Assembly: GCA_002162825.1 (NCBI GenBank) | Contig: MAAU01000096.1 | Span: 46,326-110,325 of the forward strand | Source: Gammaproteobacteria bacterium 54_18_T64 | GTDB lineage: Bacteria > Pseudomonadota > Gammaproteobacteria > Pseudomonadales > Porticoccaceae | Direction: 5' to 3' | DNA length: 64,000 nt | Shown here: one piece after another, positions 1 to 8,598 of the stretch | Layout of the letters: each line of letters opens with the position of its first letter | How positions within the stretch are numbered: the stretch's first letter is position 1 | Program-made: the position numbers and the translations under genes | Notes under the pieces: generated by a model | What the model was told of the DNA's origin: nothing | The model's input: the letters and a program-made list of their open reading frames with translations, nothing else | Databases searched by the model: none

Positions 1-223
1 TTTTGCCCGAGTCTATCAATCAAAACTCGGGCAAGCTTATAGCCAATACCTGCAGATATTAAAAAGCGTCGCATGTCGGCGCTTTTTTCGTTCCTGGTAC
101 TTTTCCCTGTCGTCACGAGCCTTTACTAAGTTGTTATCACAGCTCAATATAGCGCGACACTTAAAGACCTCTAATGACAACTCGCCATCACTCACACACG
201 ACCACTAGAGCCGGAAAATTGCC
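1..223. other. Non-coding leader upstream of yqeY
   Basis: No coding frame is supported here. The stretch opens with an inverted repeat (arms about 3-11 and 26-34), followed by a terminator-like hairpin at 61-87. I translated the first 60 bases in three frames to test for the tail of rpsU, which often precedes dnaG, and none resembles ribosomal protein S21. The remainder up to the yqeY start presumably holds its promoter, but I see no convincing -35/-10 pair. Confidence 0.5.
61..88 (+). terminator. Rho-independent terminator hairpin
   Basis: An A-run and GCGTCG pair with CGGCGC and a T-run across a five-base loop, giving a stem of about 11 pairs with one G-T pair. It probably ends a transcript that enters from upstream of the window. 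The A/T flanks would let it work on both strands. Confidence 0.7.
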
Positions 224-676
224 ATGAGCGAAGAAACACTCAAAGTACGCATCACCAGCGAAATGAAAACCGCAATGCGCGCCAAAGACAAGCCCCGCCT
301 CGGCACCATTCGCCTGATTCAAGCCGAGATTAAGCGCATAGAGGTTGATGAACGCATCGAGCTGGACGATACCCGTGTATTGGCCATTCTCGACAAAATG
401 AGTAAGCAGCGCCGCGACTCATTGAGCCAGTTTAAGGATGCAGGAAGGGACGACCTGGCCGAGCAAGAACAAATTGAACTCGACGTTATTGCCGAATTTT
501 TGCCCGCCGCCCTCAGTGCCGAAGAACTGCAGGCCCTTATCGACCAGGCCGTAGCCGACAGTGGCGCCCAGGCGATGTCCGACATGGGCAAGGTGATGGC
601 CATTCTCAAACCTCAAGTACAGGGCCGCGCCGATATGGGTGCCGTCAGTAAGCAAATTAAAGCTCGGCTGTCATAG
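224..676 (+). CDS. yqeY: GatB/YqeY domain protein
   Basis: This 150-residue protein matches the stand-alone YqeY family, which resembles the C-terminal tRNA-binding tail domain of the amidotransferase subunit GatB. It starts with a helical segment (LKVRITSEMKTAMRAKD) and has the family features around RLIQAEIK, the EFLPAALSAEEL region near residues 92-104, and a GKVMAILKPQVQGRADM-type end. It is predicted to be cytosolic; its exact function is not established. It lies 62 bases upstream of dnaG on the same strand, the position YqeY takes in many proteobacteria between rpsU and dnaG, so it probably belongs to the macromolecular-synthesis operon. The length is normal and the ATG is the only sensible start. 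Confidence 0.9.
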   Translation: MSEETLKVRITSEMKTAMRAKDKPRLGTIRLIQAEIKRIEVDERIELDDTRVLAILDKMSKQRRDSLSQFKDAGRDDLAEQEQIELDVIAEFLPAALSAEELQALIDQAVADSGAQAMSDMGKVMAILKPQVQGRADMGAVSKQIKARLS

Positions 677-738
677 CCCCACTCTGCAGGTGTAGAGCCC
701 ACTTTTAACGACGCCCCGCACCTGCAAGTCGCAAACCA

Positions 739-2793
739 ATGGCCGGATTAATTCCACAGCGCTTTATCGACGACCTGCTCGACCGGGTCGACATCGTCGA
801 TGTGATTGGCGCACGTCTGGAACTGCGCAAAACCGGTAAAAATCACTCCGCTCGCTGCCCCTTTCACGACGAAAAAACCCCCTCCTTTTCAGTCAATCCC
901 GAGAAACAGTTTTACTACTGCTTCGGCTGCGGCACCGGGGGCAATGCCATTGGCTTTGTAATGGACTACGACCATGTCGACTTCCCGCAGGCAGTGGAAA
1001 CACTCGGCGCCCTGGTTGGCATGGAGGTACCCCGCGAAGCCCAGCAAAACAATCCGCACGATAAGCGCCGCAAAGCACTGTATGAGATTCTTGACGAGGC
1101 CAAACGCTTCTACCAACAGCAACTGCGCCAACACAACAGCGCTCATCAGGCCGTGGACTACCTCAAACAACGGGGCCTGAGCGGCGCAATTGCCGGCAAT
1201 TTCGACATTGGCTACGCCCCGCCCGGCTGGGATAATTTACTGCTCGCCATTGGTGAAAGTCGCCTGCAACAGAATGACGACGAGCTAAGAAGCAACGATA
1301 CGGTCGAAGACGAAACCATCGCCCTGCTCACCGATTCCGGTCTACTGGTCAATCGAGAGGAGGAAAACAAACGTTACGACCGCTTTCGCGAACGTATTAT
1401 CTTCCCCATTCGCGACACTCGCGGACGCACCATCGCCTTTGGTGGTCGTGTACTCGGCGACGATAAGCCCAAGTATCTCAACTCGCCGGAGACCACGGTT
1501 TTTCACAAGGGGCGCGAGCTCTACGGCCTCTACGAGGCCAACCGCAGTCGCCAGAGTAATGACAATTTACTGGTCGTCGAAGGCTATATGGACGTCGTCG
1601 CCCTGGCCCAGCACGAGATCGAAAATGCTGTGGCCACCCTTGGCACTGCCGTATCGGAAGCTCATCTGGAAAAGCTCTTCCGCTACACCAGTGAAATAGT
1701 CTTTTGTTTTGACGGCGACAAGGCCGGACGTCAGGCGGGCAAACGCGCCCTGGAGACCAGCCTGCCACTGATGACGGATGGACGTAGTGCCAAGTTCCTC
1801 TTTCTCGACGAGGGCGAAGACCCGGACACCCTGGTACGAAAAATCGGCAACGAACGCTTCCGCCATCTAATTAGCAGCGCCACACCACTCTCGGCCTTTC
1901 TATTCACCCTCTGCGAGGAGGGCCTTGACCTAACACTGGCCGATGACTGCGCACGTTTCGCCACCCTCGCCGCGCCGATGATCCATCAGCTGCCCGCTGG
2001 TATTTTCCGTCAATTACTGCTCGACCAACTGGCCAAAAAAACCGGCCTTGCCACTGACACTTTAACTGGCTTAATTGCACCACCAGTTAGTGAAACACCA
2101 CCACAGTGGGACGAGGCAGCAACCGACAACGGCAATTACGATGATTACGGCGCGCACTACGCCGACGCCGAGCCCCCGCCCATAGAAGACAACTATCCAG
2201 CACCAGAGGATTATGAACAGCGCGAGGGCGAGGGCGAGGGGCAAAACACAAACACCACAATAGCTCGGCCCGCGTCCGCATCGACAGACATTCAGCTCAA
2301 GCCACTACACTGCCTCATTGCCCTGCTCATCAACCACCCTTCGCTAGCGCAAAACATAGAGCGCACCGAGGCCCTACTAAAACTTGAGCTCGACGATATA
2401 GACATACTTCACGGTTTATTCACTCTGTTAGAGAAAAATCCCGACTATACTCTTAACCACATTCTTGGTTATTGGCGCGGCGTACATGGTCAGGAGCAAG
2501 GTGAAGTACTAGCGGGAATCGCCGCTACCGACCTGGCCAACATCCCCGGCCAGGCAGTCGACACTTACACCAAACAGTCCCAGGACATTGTCGACGCCCT
2601 GCTCCGCTCGGATCTTAACGAACAAACCGTAGAACAACGAATCGAGTATTTAAGCACTAAAAGTCAGCTCAATGATCACGACCGCAAAACGGCATTTTCG
2701 ATTTGGCTCGAGCTATCTAGTGATAAACGCAGCCCAGAATTAATTAGCATGCTAAAACGATTACTTGAGCGTCGAGATGAGACCAGCGAATAG
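739..2793 (+). CDS. dnaG: DNA primase DnaG
   Basis: DnaG synthesises the RNA primers for DNA replication and works with the DnaB helicase at the fork. The N-terminal zinc ribbon is intact: C40, H43, C61 and C64 fall in the CPFHDEKTPSF...CFGCG pattern. The RNA-polymerase core and TOPRIM domain follow, with VVEGYMDVVAL near residue 275 and the acidic CFDGDKAGRQA motif near residue 320. The C-terminal 150 residues form the helical helicase-binding domain. At 684 residues it is longer than a typical primase. The extra length is an acidic, Pro/Glu/Gly-rich linker at roughly residues 450-515, between the core and the helicase-binding domain, which looks disordered. It sits between yqeY and rpoD as in the classical operon. 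Confidence 0.97.
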   Translation: MAGLIPQRFIDDLLDRVDIVDVIGARLELRKTGKNHSARCPFHDEKTPSFSVNPEKQFYYCFGCGTGGNAIGFVMDYDHVDFPQAVETLGALVGMEVPREAQQNNPHDKRRKALYEILDEAKRFYQQQLRQHNSAHQAVDYLKQRGLSGAIAGNFDIGYAPPGWDNLLLAIGESRLQQNDDELRSNDTVEDETIALLTDSGLLVNREEENKRYDRFRERIIFPIRDTRGRTIAFGGRVLGDDKPKYLNSPETTVFHKGRELYGLYEANRSRQSNDNLLVVEGYMDVVALAQHEIENAVATLGTAVSEAHLEKLFRYTSEIVFCFDGDKAGRQAGKRALETSLPLMTDGRSAKFLFLDEGEDPDTLVRKIGNERFRHLISSATPLSAFLFTLCEEGLDLTLADDCARFATLAAPMIHQLPAGIFRQLLLDQLAKKTGLATDTLTGLIAPPVSETPPQWDEAATDNGNYDDYGAHYADAEPPPIEDNYPAPEDYEQREGEGEGQNTNTTIARPASASTDIQLKPLHCLIALLINHPSLAQNIERTEALLKLELDDIDILHGLFTLLEKNPDYTLNHILGYWRGVHGQEQGEVLAGIAATDLANIPGQAVDTYTKQSQDIVDALLRSDLNEQTVEQRIEYLSTKSQLNDHDRKTAFSIWLELSSDKRSPELISMLKRLLERRDETSE

Positions 2794-2817
2794 CCGCTAT
2801 TCGAGCCTTGCAATGAC

Positions 2818-2846
2818 GAGACAGCCCCCCGCAGATAGGCTATAAT
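2818..2846 (+). promoter_or_regulatory. Candidate sigma-70 promoter for rpoD
   Basis: A perfect TATAAT (2841-2846) lies 17 bases after GAGACA (2818-2823), which matches four of the six -35 consensus positions. It sits in the dnaG-rpoD gap about 40 bases before the rpoD ATG. This would give rpoD its own transcript in addition to read-through from dnaG. Inferred from sequence only. Confidence 0.55.
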
Positions 2847-2887
2847 TTGACGTTTGTGTTCAGCCACCCACCAACAACGGATACTCT

Positions 2888-4720
2888 ATGAGCGACGTCA
2901 GCCAACAACAGTCACGCATCAAGGAACTGATTGCCAAGGGCCGCGAACAGGGCTACTTAACCTACGCCGAGGTTAACGACCACCTTCCGGAAGATATTTC
3001 TGATCCAGATCAGGTTGAAGACATCATTCAGATGATCAACGACATGGGGATCAATGTCTTCGAAACCGCCCCCGACGCCGACACCCTGCTCATTAACGAC
3101 GAAGGCAATAACAGCGCCGACGAAATTGCCGCCGCCGAAGCCGCCGCCGCACTGGCCGCCGTCGAAACCGAAAAGCATCGCACCACCGACCCCGTCCGCA
3201 TGTACATGCGCGAAATGGGCACGGTTGAACTGCTGACCCGCGAGGGCGAAATTGAAATCGCCAAGCGCATCGAAGAAGGCATCCGCGACATCATGTACGC
3301 CATGTCGGAATGGCCCGAAACTGTCGATGACATCGTCGCCCAGTACGAGCTGGTACAAAAAGGCGAACGCCGCCTGGTCGAAATTATTGCCGGCTACCTC
3401 AACCCCGTCGCCCACGTTCCCTCTGCACTCGAGCAAAGTAAGAAAGATGCCGCCGCCGTACTGGCCGGAGACAAGGAAGAAGAGGAAGAAGAGGAGCAGC
3501 ACGAGGGCGGACTCGACCCCGAAGAGGCGGCGACACGCTTTGGCGACATTCACAAACAGAATGAAAAAACCAAGCGCTCAATCGCACGCAGTGGACGCGA
3601 TACCGAGACTACGGAAAAGAATATTGCCGAGCTGGGCGAGCTCTTTAAATACCTAAAGCTGATCCCCAAGCAATTCGACCCCCTTGTGACACGAACTCGC
3701 CTCGCTCTACACGAGGTAAGAAAGCACGAGCGCAGCATCATGGCGCTGTGTATACGCCAGGCGAAAATGCCGCGTAAAGAGTTTGTCGAAAGCTTCCCGG
3801 GCAATGAAACCAACGACAAGTGGGCCGCCAATCTATCGCGACGCAAGCAACCCTACGCCACTGCCATCAAAGACCGGCTGGACGACATCACCCGCGTACA
3901 GAAAAAACTATCAAACCTCGAGAAAGCTTCTGGACTGAGTATTACTCAGATTAAAGACATCAACCGTCGCATGTCTATCGGTGAGGCCAAAGCCCGGCGC
4001 GCCAAGAAAGAAATGGTCGAAGCCAACCTGCGGCTGGTGATCTCCATCGCCAAAAAATACACCAACCGCGGTCTACAATTCCTCGACCTGATTCAAGAGG
4101 GTAATATCGGTCTGATGAAAGCGGTCGATAAATTTGAATACCGTCGGGGTTATAAATTTTCAACCTATGCCACCTGGTGGATTCGCCAGGCTATTACCCG
4201 CTCCATTGCCGATCAGGCTCGCACCATTCGCATCCCGGTGCACATGATTGAGACCATTAATAAACTCAATCGCGTATCGCGACAAATGCTGCAAGAGATG
4301 GGGCGCGAGCCGACGCCGGAAGAACTCGGCGAGCGAATGGAGCTACCCGAAGACAAAATTCGCAAAGTATTAAAAATTGCCAAAGAGCCCATCTCCCTCG
4401 AAACACCGATTGGTGACGATGAAGATTCTCACCTCGGCGATTTTATTGAAGACGTGAATGTCGACTCCCCCATTCACTCGGCCACAGCCGAGAGTCTGAC
4501 CGAAGCCACTCGCGAAGTACTCAACGGCCTCACCGCCCGCGAGGCCAAAGTACTGCGTATGCGCTTTGGCATCGATATGAATACCGACCACACGCTGGAA
4601 GAAGTCGGTAAGCAATTTGACGTTACCCGCGAGCGCATTCGCCAGATCGAAGCCAAGGCATTGCGTAAATTGCGCCACCCCACCCGCTCCGATCACATGC
4701 GCAGCTTTCTAGACGAATAG
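2888..4720 (+). CDS. rpoD: RNA polymerase primary sigma factor RpoD
   Basis: This 610-residue protein is the housekeeping sigma-70. All conserved regions can be read: region 1.1 at the N-terminus, region 1.2 ([16 protein letters not shown]), an acidic non-conserved insert containing a Glu run near residue 200, region 2 ([53 protein letters not shown]) for core binding and -10 recognition, region 3, and the region 4.2 helix-turn-helix ([20 protein letters not shown]) for -35 recognition. Length and order match the gammaproteobacterial protein. It follows dnaG, has its own candidate promoter, and is followed by a long hairpin. Confidence 0.98.
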   Translation: MSDVSQQQSRIKELIAKGREQGYLTYAEVNDHLPEDISDPDQVEDIIQMINDMGINVFETAPDADTLLINDEGNNSADEIAAAEAAAALAAVETEKHRTTDPVRMYMREMGTVELLTREGEIEIAKRIEEGIRDIMYAMSEWPETVDDIVAQYELVQKGERRLVEIIAGYLNPVAHVPSALEQSKKDAAAVLAGDKEEEEEEEQHEGGLDPEEAATRFGDIHKQNEKTKRSIARSGRDTETTEKNIAELGELFKYLKLIPKQFDPLVTRTRLALHEVRKHERSIMALCIRQAKMPRKEFVESFPGNETNDKWAANLSRRKQPYATAIKDRLDDITRVQKKLSNLEKASGLSITQIKDINRRMSIGEAKARRAKKEMVEANLRLVISIAKKYTNRGLQFLDLIQEGNIGLMKAVDKFEYRRGYKFSTYATWWIRQAITRSIADQARTIRIPVHMIETINKLNRVSRQMLQEMGREPTPEELGERMELPEDKIRKVLKIAKEPISLETPIGDDEDSHLGDFIEDVNVDSPIHSATAESLTEATREVLNGLTAREAKVLRMRFGIDMNTDHTLEEVGKQFDVTRERIRQIEAKALRKLRHPTRSDHMRSFLDE

Positions 4721-4731
4721 CCCCCCAAGCA

Positions 4732-4780
4732 ACTATCAAAAGGGCTGGTATAGCAGTCGCATGGCCAGCTTTTTGATAGT
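4732..4780 (+). terminator. Long hairpin after rpoD
   Basis: The outer arms ACTATCAAAA (4732-4741) and TTTTGATAGT (4771-4780) are perfect complements. An inner GCTGG/CCAGC pair extends the stem, separated from the outer stem by a small bulge. It lies 11 bases after the rpoD stop and probably ends that transcript, although the usual long T-tail is missing. Confidence 0.55.
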
Positions 4781-4818
4781 CGGCCAGTTCTTATCTGGCG
4801 GATAACAGAAAAGCCTCT

Positions 4819-4824
4819 TATAAT
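4819..4824 (+). promoter_or_regulatory. -10 element of tRNA promoter
   Basis: A consensus TATAAT is followed at once by a GC-rich discriminator (GCGCCC), as is usual for stringently controlled stable-RNA promoters. The tRNA begins 67 bases further on. No good -35 hexamer is visible at the right spacing. A GCCCTC/GAGGGC hairpin (4827-4850) lies in the predicted leader. Confidence 0.45.
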
Positions 4825-4891
4825 GCGCCCTCGCGATTCATCGAGAGGGCGGCATAAAAGCTGCTAAGCTATCGACCACAACGCACAAGTA

Positions 4892-4968
4892 GGGCCTTTA
4901 GCTCAGTTGGTTAGAGCATCCGACTCATAATCGGCAGGTCCCCAGTTCAAGTCTGGGAAGGCCCACCA
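4892..4968 (+). tRNA. tRNA-Ile2 (CAU anticodon, lysidine type)
   Basis: A 77-base cloverleaf can be drawn. The acceptor stem GGGCCTT pairs with AAGGCCC, followed by discriminator A and an encoded CCA. The D-arm is GCTC/GAGC, the anticodon loop is CTCATAA with CAT at 4926-4928, and the T-arm is CCCAG/CTGGG. CAT could mean elongator Met or the lysidine-modified Ile2. The C4-G69 and C5-G68 pairs are the acceptor-stem determinants known for TilS in E. coli tRNA-Ile2, and the body (GACTCATAATCG, GTTCAAGTC) resembles E. coli ileX more than metT, so Ile2 is favoured. The outermost anticodon-stem pair (27-43) looks like a T-C mismatch. Confidence 0.85.
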
Positions 4969-4980
4969 CTCCTTGCTGCA

Positions 4981-5458
4981 ACAGCTTTATTCACACCCAC
5001 CCTTTCAGGCTCCAGTCTCTTAGCCTTCAAACGTAACTACTATATTTTTCCTCCCCTATTATTTCTAGCACCACACTTAATACGGCAAAAGGCTAACTGT
5101 AGAGCGCATTCAGTGGATGCCCTCCCATGCCGGAGTATATGCTCCAATGCTATGATTATTGACGCCTGATGTTTTTTACGAGCCGCCTACTCCCAGGCAT
5201 ATAGAGTGTGAACTTTGCAGATCCAAGCGATAGAGCGCTTCAAACTCACCTGCCAGCTCACCCCCCCCTACTAAAAGACCTCTGCAGACTACCACCCCAC
5301 TCATTCCAGCGTTTATTACCCCACACACCTACTCAATAGGCCCAGGCAGGCGCCATCATTAGCATTGATGCACCACAGTTCATGACCCGGACAAGCTTGC
5401 AAGTAACCACCTTTAATGACAAATACAGAAATCAGCTTATTTTATCGAGGTTTAGTCA
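4981..5458. other. Gene-free interval before cspA
   Basis: About 480 bases with no coding frame of convincing length or composition on either strand. The stretch is fairly rich in pyrimidines on the plus strand and has only weak, scattered inverted repeats (for example GGAG/CTCC around 5132-5147). I see no terminator for the tRNA and no match to a small RNA family I know. The cold-shock promoter begins directly after it. Confidence 0.4.
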
Positions 5459-5486
5459 TTGACTCATTTATAAAGCCGTATATAAT
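5459..5486 (+). promoter_or_regulatory. Sigma-70 promoter of the cold-shock gene
   Basis: TTGACT (5459-5464) and TATAAT (5481-5486) are separated by 16 bases and match five and six consensus positions. Transcription would start near 5493, leaving an untranslated leader of about 150 bases before the ATG. This is the layout of cspA-type genes, whose leaders control mRNA stability and translation with temperature. Confidence 0.7.
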
Positions 5487-5641
5487 TCTCACAGCTTGAA
5501 AGTACGTCCTATATTTATGCACACCATTTCGATGTTCGTCTGTAGTACACTCGTCCTGTTTTTCATAAGTAATAGCAACACTTCCAGCAAAACGGCCTTG
5601 TTTTAAGGCTTCAATTACTCTCGAATGATTAGGAAATAAAT

Positions 5642-5848
5642 ATGTCTACTACTACCGGCACTGTTAAGTGGTTCAACGAAGCGAAAGGTTTTGGTTTTAT
5701 CGAGCAAGAGTCTGGCCCCGACGTTTTTGCCCACTTCAGCGCAATCTCTGGTTCTGGTTTCAAAACTTTGATCGAAGGCCAGAAAGTTGAGTTCACCGTA
5801 ACTCAAGGCCAGAAAGGTCCTCAAGCTGAGAACATCGTAGCGCTTTAA
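5642..5848 (+). CDS. CspA-family cold-shock protein
   Basis: This 68-residue protein is a single cold-shock domain, a five-stranded OB fold that binds single-stranded RNA and DNA and acts as an RNA chaperone. Both RNP motifs are present: KGFGFIEQ (RNP1) near residue 16 and VFAHFSAI (RNP2) near residue 28. The start follows the usual [13 protein letters not shown] layout. The gene stands alone with a strong promoter, a long leader and two hairpins after the stop, so it is a monocistronic unit. Its base composition is more like highly expressed genes than its neighbours. The family is clear, but sequence alone does not say which paralogue it is or whether it is cold-induced. Confidence 0.95.
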   Translation: MSTTTGTVKWFNEAKGFGFIEQESGPDVFAHFSAISGSGFKTLIEGQKVEFTVTQGQKGPQAENIVAL

Positions 5849-5876
5849 TTCTACTATTACAGTAGAGGAACGCTAA

Positions 5877-5943
5877 CGTTTCGCACTCATAAATGATGTG
5901 CGAAACGAAAGGGGCAAAACTGAAAGGTTTTGCCCCTTTTTTA
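5877..5943 (+). terminator. Tandem hairpins ending the cold-shock gene
   Basis: A first hairpin pairs CGTTTCGCAC (5877-5886) with GTGCGAAACG (5898-5907). A second, GGGGCAAAAC (5911-5920) with GTTTTGCCCC (5927-5936), is followed by TTTTTT and is a textbook intrinsic terminator. The first may protect the 3' end or act as a helper stem. Confidence 0.9.
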
Positions 5944-6086
5944 TTGCCTCAATTCCACGCCTTAATCCTTATACCCTGGCTACTAGCCGGTCGTATTTTG
6001 CCTACCTGGAACTGAACCAAGGGTGAAGCCCTACAAGGCCAATACAACTACAATGTCACTTAGATGAAACCGCTAAAGGAAGAGTC

Positions 6087-6689
6087 ATGCTCAAACGAGT
6101 CATTATCGCCATCACTGGCGCCACAGGTTGCATCTATGGCATTCGCCTACTCCAGGTACTGGCCGAGCTACCCGACATTGAAACACACCTCATACTATCT
6201 CCTGCTGGGCTTGTTACCGCTGAACATGAAACAGGTTTCGACAAAAAGGCTATTTCAGTACTAGCCGACGAGTGCCATCGACACAAAGATTTCGGAGCCA
6301 GCATCTCTAGCGGCTCCTTTCCCATTCACTCCATGGTCGTTGCCCCTTGCTCAATGAACACCCTAGGCTCTATCGCCCACGGGCTCGACAACAACCTGAT
6401 TTCCCGAGCCGCCGGGGTCACCCTAAAGGAACGCCGCACACTCGTACTCTTACCAAGAGAGACCCCCCTACACCTGGTCCACTTACGAAATATGACCATC
6501 GTCACCGAGATGGGTGGCATCATCGCACCGCCGGTACCCTCTTTTTATCAACACCCAGCGAATATTGAAGACCTTATTAACCATACGGTAGGGCGCACTC
6601 TCGACTCGCTGGGCATTGATGCGCCGAATCTTGTGCAACGATGGCAGGGCTTGCATAAAAGCCCGGGGGAGCCTTTTAATAAGCCCTGA
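6087..6689 (+). CDS. ubiX: Flavin prenyltransferase UbiX
   Basis: UbiX attaches a dimethylallyl unit to FMN to make prenylated FMN, the cofactor of the UbiD decarboxylase in ubiquinone synthesis. The 200-residue length is typical. The N-terminal flavin-binding GATGCIYGIRLL motif is clear, as are SSGSF near residue 75, the VVAPCSMNTLGSIAHG segment, the RRTLVLLPRETPLH motif and MGGIIAPPVPSFY near residue 144. An AGGAAGAG ribosome site precedes the ATG. The gene is monocistronic, with a short gene-free stretch and a two-way terminator after it. ubiD is not in the window. Naming as UbiX rather than a Pad1-like paralogue is by family pattern. Confidence 0.93.
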   Translation: MLKRVIIAITGATGCIYGIRLLQVLAELPDIETHLILSPAGLVTAEHETGFDKKAISVLADECHRHKDFGASISSGSFPIHSMVVAPCSMNTLGSIAHGLDNNLISRAAGVTLKERRTLVLLPRETPLHLVHLRNMTIVTEMGGIIAPPVPSFYQHPANIEDLINHTVGRTLDSLGIDAPNLVQRWQGLHKSPGEPFNKP

Positions 6690-6842
6690 GCTCGCACTCT
6701 ACAACTCAATCACAGGCTCTCCGAGACAGCCTTACTTCAAGCCAGTCTATTACCCTTGCTTTGCACCTCGCGATTTATACAGGTTCTGCCCGGCCCAGTG
6801 TTAAACAGTCATTATCCAAGACTCATTAACTAAATCATGGGC

Positions 6843-6872
6843 AAAAAAAAGCCTCGCAATGCGAGGCTTTTT
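6843..6872. terminator. Bidirectional terminator between ubiX and thiolase
   Basis: An A-run, a GCCTCGC (6851-6857)/GCGAGGC (6861-6867) stem and a T-run form a compact hairpin that can stop transcription from both sides. It serves the two convergent genes. Confidence 0.85.
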
Positions 6873-6889
6873 CAATATGGGCGACAGAC

Positions 6890-8068
6890 TTACAGTAGCT
6901 CTACCGCGATGGCCGTTGCCTCACCACCACCAATACAGAGACTGGCAACACCTTTGGTTTTACCATAAGTTTCAAGAGCGGAAAGCAAGGTCACGATGAT
7001 CCGCGCGCCACTAGCACCGAGGGGGTGACCCAGAGCACAGGCACCGCCATGGACATTGACCTTATCATGAGGAATATCCAGCTCTTTCATCGCCGCCATA
7101 GCGACGACAGCAAAGGCCTCATTGACCTCAAACAAATCAACATCGGCAGCCGACCAACCGGTGCGCTCGAAAAGGATATTCATTGCACCAACGGGGGCGG
7201 TTGTGAACCACTCTGGCTCCTGAGCAAACTGAGTGTAACCACGGATCACCGCGACGGGTTTGAGACCGCGCTTCTCTGCTTCACTCTGACGCATCAGCAC
7301 CAGGGCTGCGGCACCGTCGGAAATTGAGCTGGCATTGGCCGCGGTCACCGAACCATCTTTCTTGAAGGCGGGCTTCAGGTTGGGGATTTTATCGGGGCGG
7401 GCATTACCGGGCTGCTCATCGGTATCGATAACCGTCTCGCCTTTGCGAGTCTTTACGGTAACCGGAGCAATCTCGCGGCTAAATTTACCCTCGTCAATGG
7501 CTGCATTGGCGCGGCGCAGAGACTCAATAGCGTAAGCATCCTGCTCTTCACGGCTAAAGGTATATTTACTGGCACAGCTCTCAGCAAACACACCCATCAA
7601 GCCACCGGTGTAAGCATCCTGGAGGCCATCAATATACATATGGTCGAGCAACTCGCCGTTACCCAAACGATAGCCACCACGCGCCTTTTTGAGGATGTAG
7701 GGTGCACTACTCATGTTTTCCATGCCGCCGGCAACGACCACATCGGCCTGACCCGCAAGTAAAGTGTCACAGGCCATCATCACCGTTTTCATACCGGAGC
7801 CACACATTTTATTGACAGTGGTAGTGCCCGTACTAACCGGTAACCCAGCGCCCAATGCGGCCTGGCGAGCCGGAGATTGGCCGACACCAGCAGGCAAAAC
7901 ACAACCAATCAAAGCTTCATCGACATCGTTATTCTCAACACCTGCGCGCTCCATAGCGGCGGCAATGGCGGTAGCACCCAGCTGTGGTGAAGGTACATCG
8001 GCCAATTCGCCCATCATGCCGCCCATTGGTGTGCGAGCATATCCACAGATTACGATTGGATCATTCAT
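6890..8068 (-). CDS. Acetyl-CoA C-acyltransferase (thiolase)
   Basis: This thiolase catalyses reversible condensation of acetyl-CoA to acetoacetyl-CoA or thiolytic cleavage of 3-ketoacyl-CoA. All three active-site blocks are present: the nucleophilic Cys in NKMCGSGMK near residue 89, the GGACALGHPLGASGAR His block and the CIGGGEA Cys block at the C-terminus. I place the start at the ATG preceded by GAGGAA at 7-base spacing. A TTG two codons upstream also keeps the frame open. The length (392 aa) is that of biosynthetic or acetoacetyl-CoA thiolases (PhaA/AtoB type), but it stands alone without fadB or phaB partners, so substrate length is not settled. Confidence 0.9.
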   Translation of the reverse strand: MNDPIVICGYARTPMGGMMGELADVPSPQLGATAIAAAMERAGVENNDVDEALIGCVLPAGVGQSPARQAALGAGLPVSTGTTTVNKMCGSGMKTVMMACDTLLAGQADVVVAGGMENMSSAPYILKKARGGYRLGNGELLDHMYIDGLQDAYTGGLMGVFAESCASKYTFSREEQDAYAIESLRRANAAIDEGKFSREIAPVTVKTRKGETVIDTDEQPGNARPDKIPNLKPAFKKDGSVTAANASSISDGAAALVLMRQSEAEKRGLKPVAVIRGYTQFAQEPEWFTTAPVGAMNILFERTGWSAADVDLFEVNEAFAVVAMAAMKELDIPHDKVNVHGGACALGHPLGASGARIIVTLLSALETYGKTKGVASLCIGGGEATAIAVELL

Positions 8069-8123
8069 TATCAATTCCTCTTTATCGGGTTAGTCTGTTA
8101 AGTAGCCATTCAGGTAACTCGGA

Positions 8124-8552
8124 TTACTTAACAACTCGGAGTTTCGGGCCGGATGACTTAGGGCCGGATGGTCTTGGCCCCCGTGGTGGCTTGCCGGAAG
8201 TATCATCATCTAGGCCAGCCAGTTCGGCGGACGCCGGGGTCGAGGACTCAAAAGCCATGCCCTCGCCATTTTCGCGCGCATAGATACCAATAACGGCGTG
8301 GATTGGCACGTAGATATCGGTGGGCACACCACCAAAACGAGTATTAAAACTAATCGCTTCATTATCGAGATTGAAGGCGCTCACTGCACGCGGTGCCAGA
8401 TTGAGAACGACCTGGCCATCGGTAACATACACCTGTGGCACTTCGACACCCACCGCCATGGCGTTAACCACGACGTGGGGGGTGCAGTCGTTGTCTACAA
8501 TCCAGTCAAAAAAAGCCCTGACTAAATAGGGCTTGTTGGAAGTCATCGCCAT
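8124..8552 (-). CDS. sspB: ClpXP protease specificity-enhancing factor SspB
   Basis: SspB is a dimeric adaptor that delivers ssrA-tagged, stalled-ribosome products to ClpXP. The substrate-binding fold is recognisable from PYLVRAFFDWIVDND at the N-terminus, HVVVNAMAVGVEVPQ, the LNLAPRAV strand and SFNTRFGGVP. The end (PKSSGPKLRVVK) is the short ClpX-docking tail typical of SspB, linked to the fold by a flexible acidic and Pro/Gly-rich stretch. It lies directly downstream of sspA, the standard gene order. An alternative ATG two codons in is equally close to a ribosome site. Confidence 0.95.
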   Translation of the reverse strand: MAMTSNKPYLVRAFFDWIVDNDCTPHVVVNAMAVGVEVPQVYVTDGQVVLNLAPRAVSAFNLDNEAISFNTRFGGVPTDIYVPIHAVIGIYARENGEGMAFESSTPASAELAGLDDDTSGKPPRGPRPSGPKSSGPKLRVVK

Positions 8553-8598
8553 TAGCGCTACCTATAAGACCAGATCTAAGAAATATTACCAGGCTCTA

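Noticed and set aside
1..60. Possible tail of rpsU before yqeY
   Set aside because: Translated in three frames; none resembles the basic C-terminus of ribosomal protein S21.
2957..3553. Antisense open frame of 198 codons over rpoD
   Set aside because: Shadow of the sigma-70 gene; Phe/Gly/Val-rich with no domain pattern.
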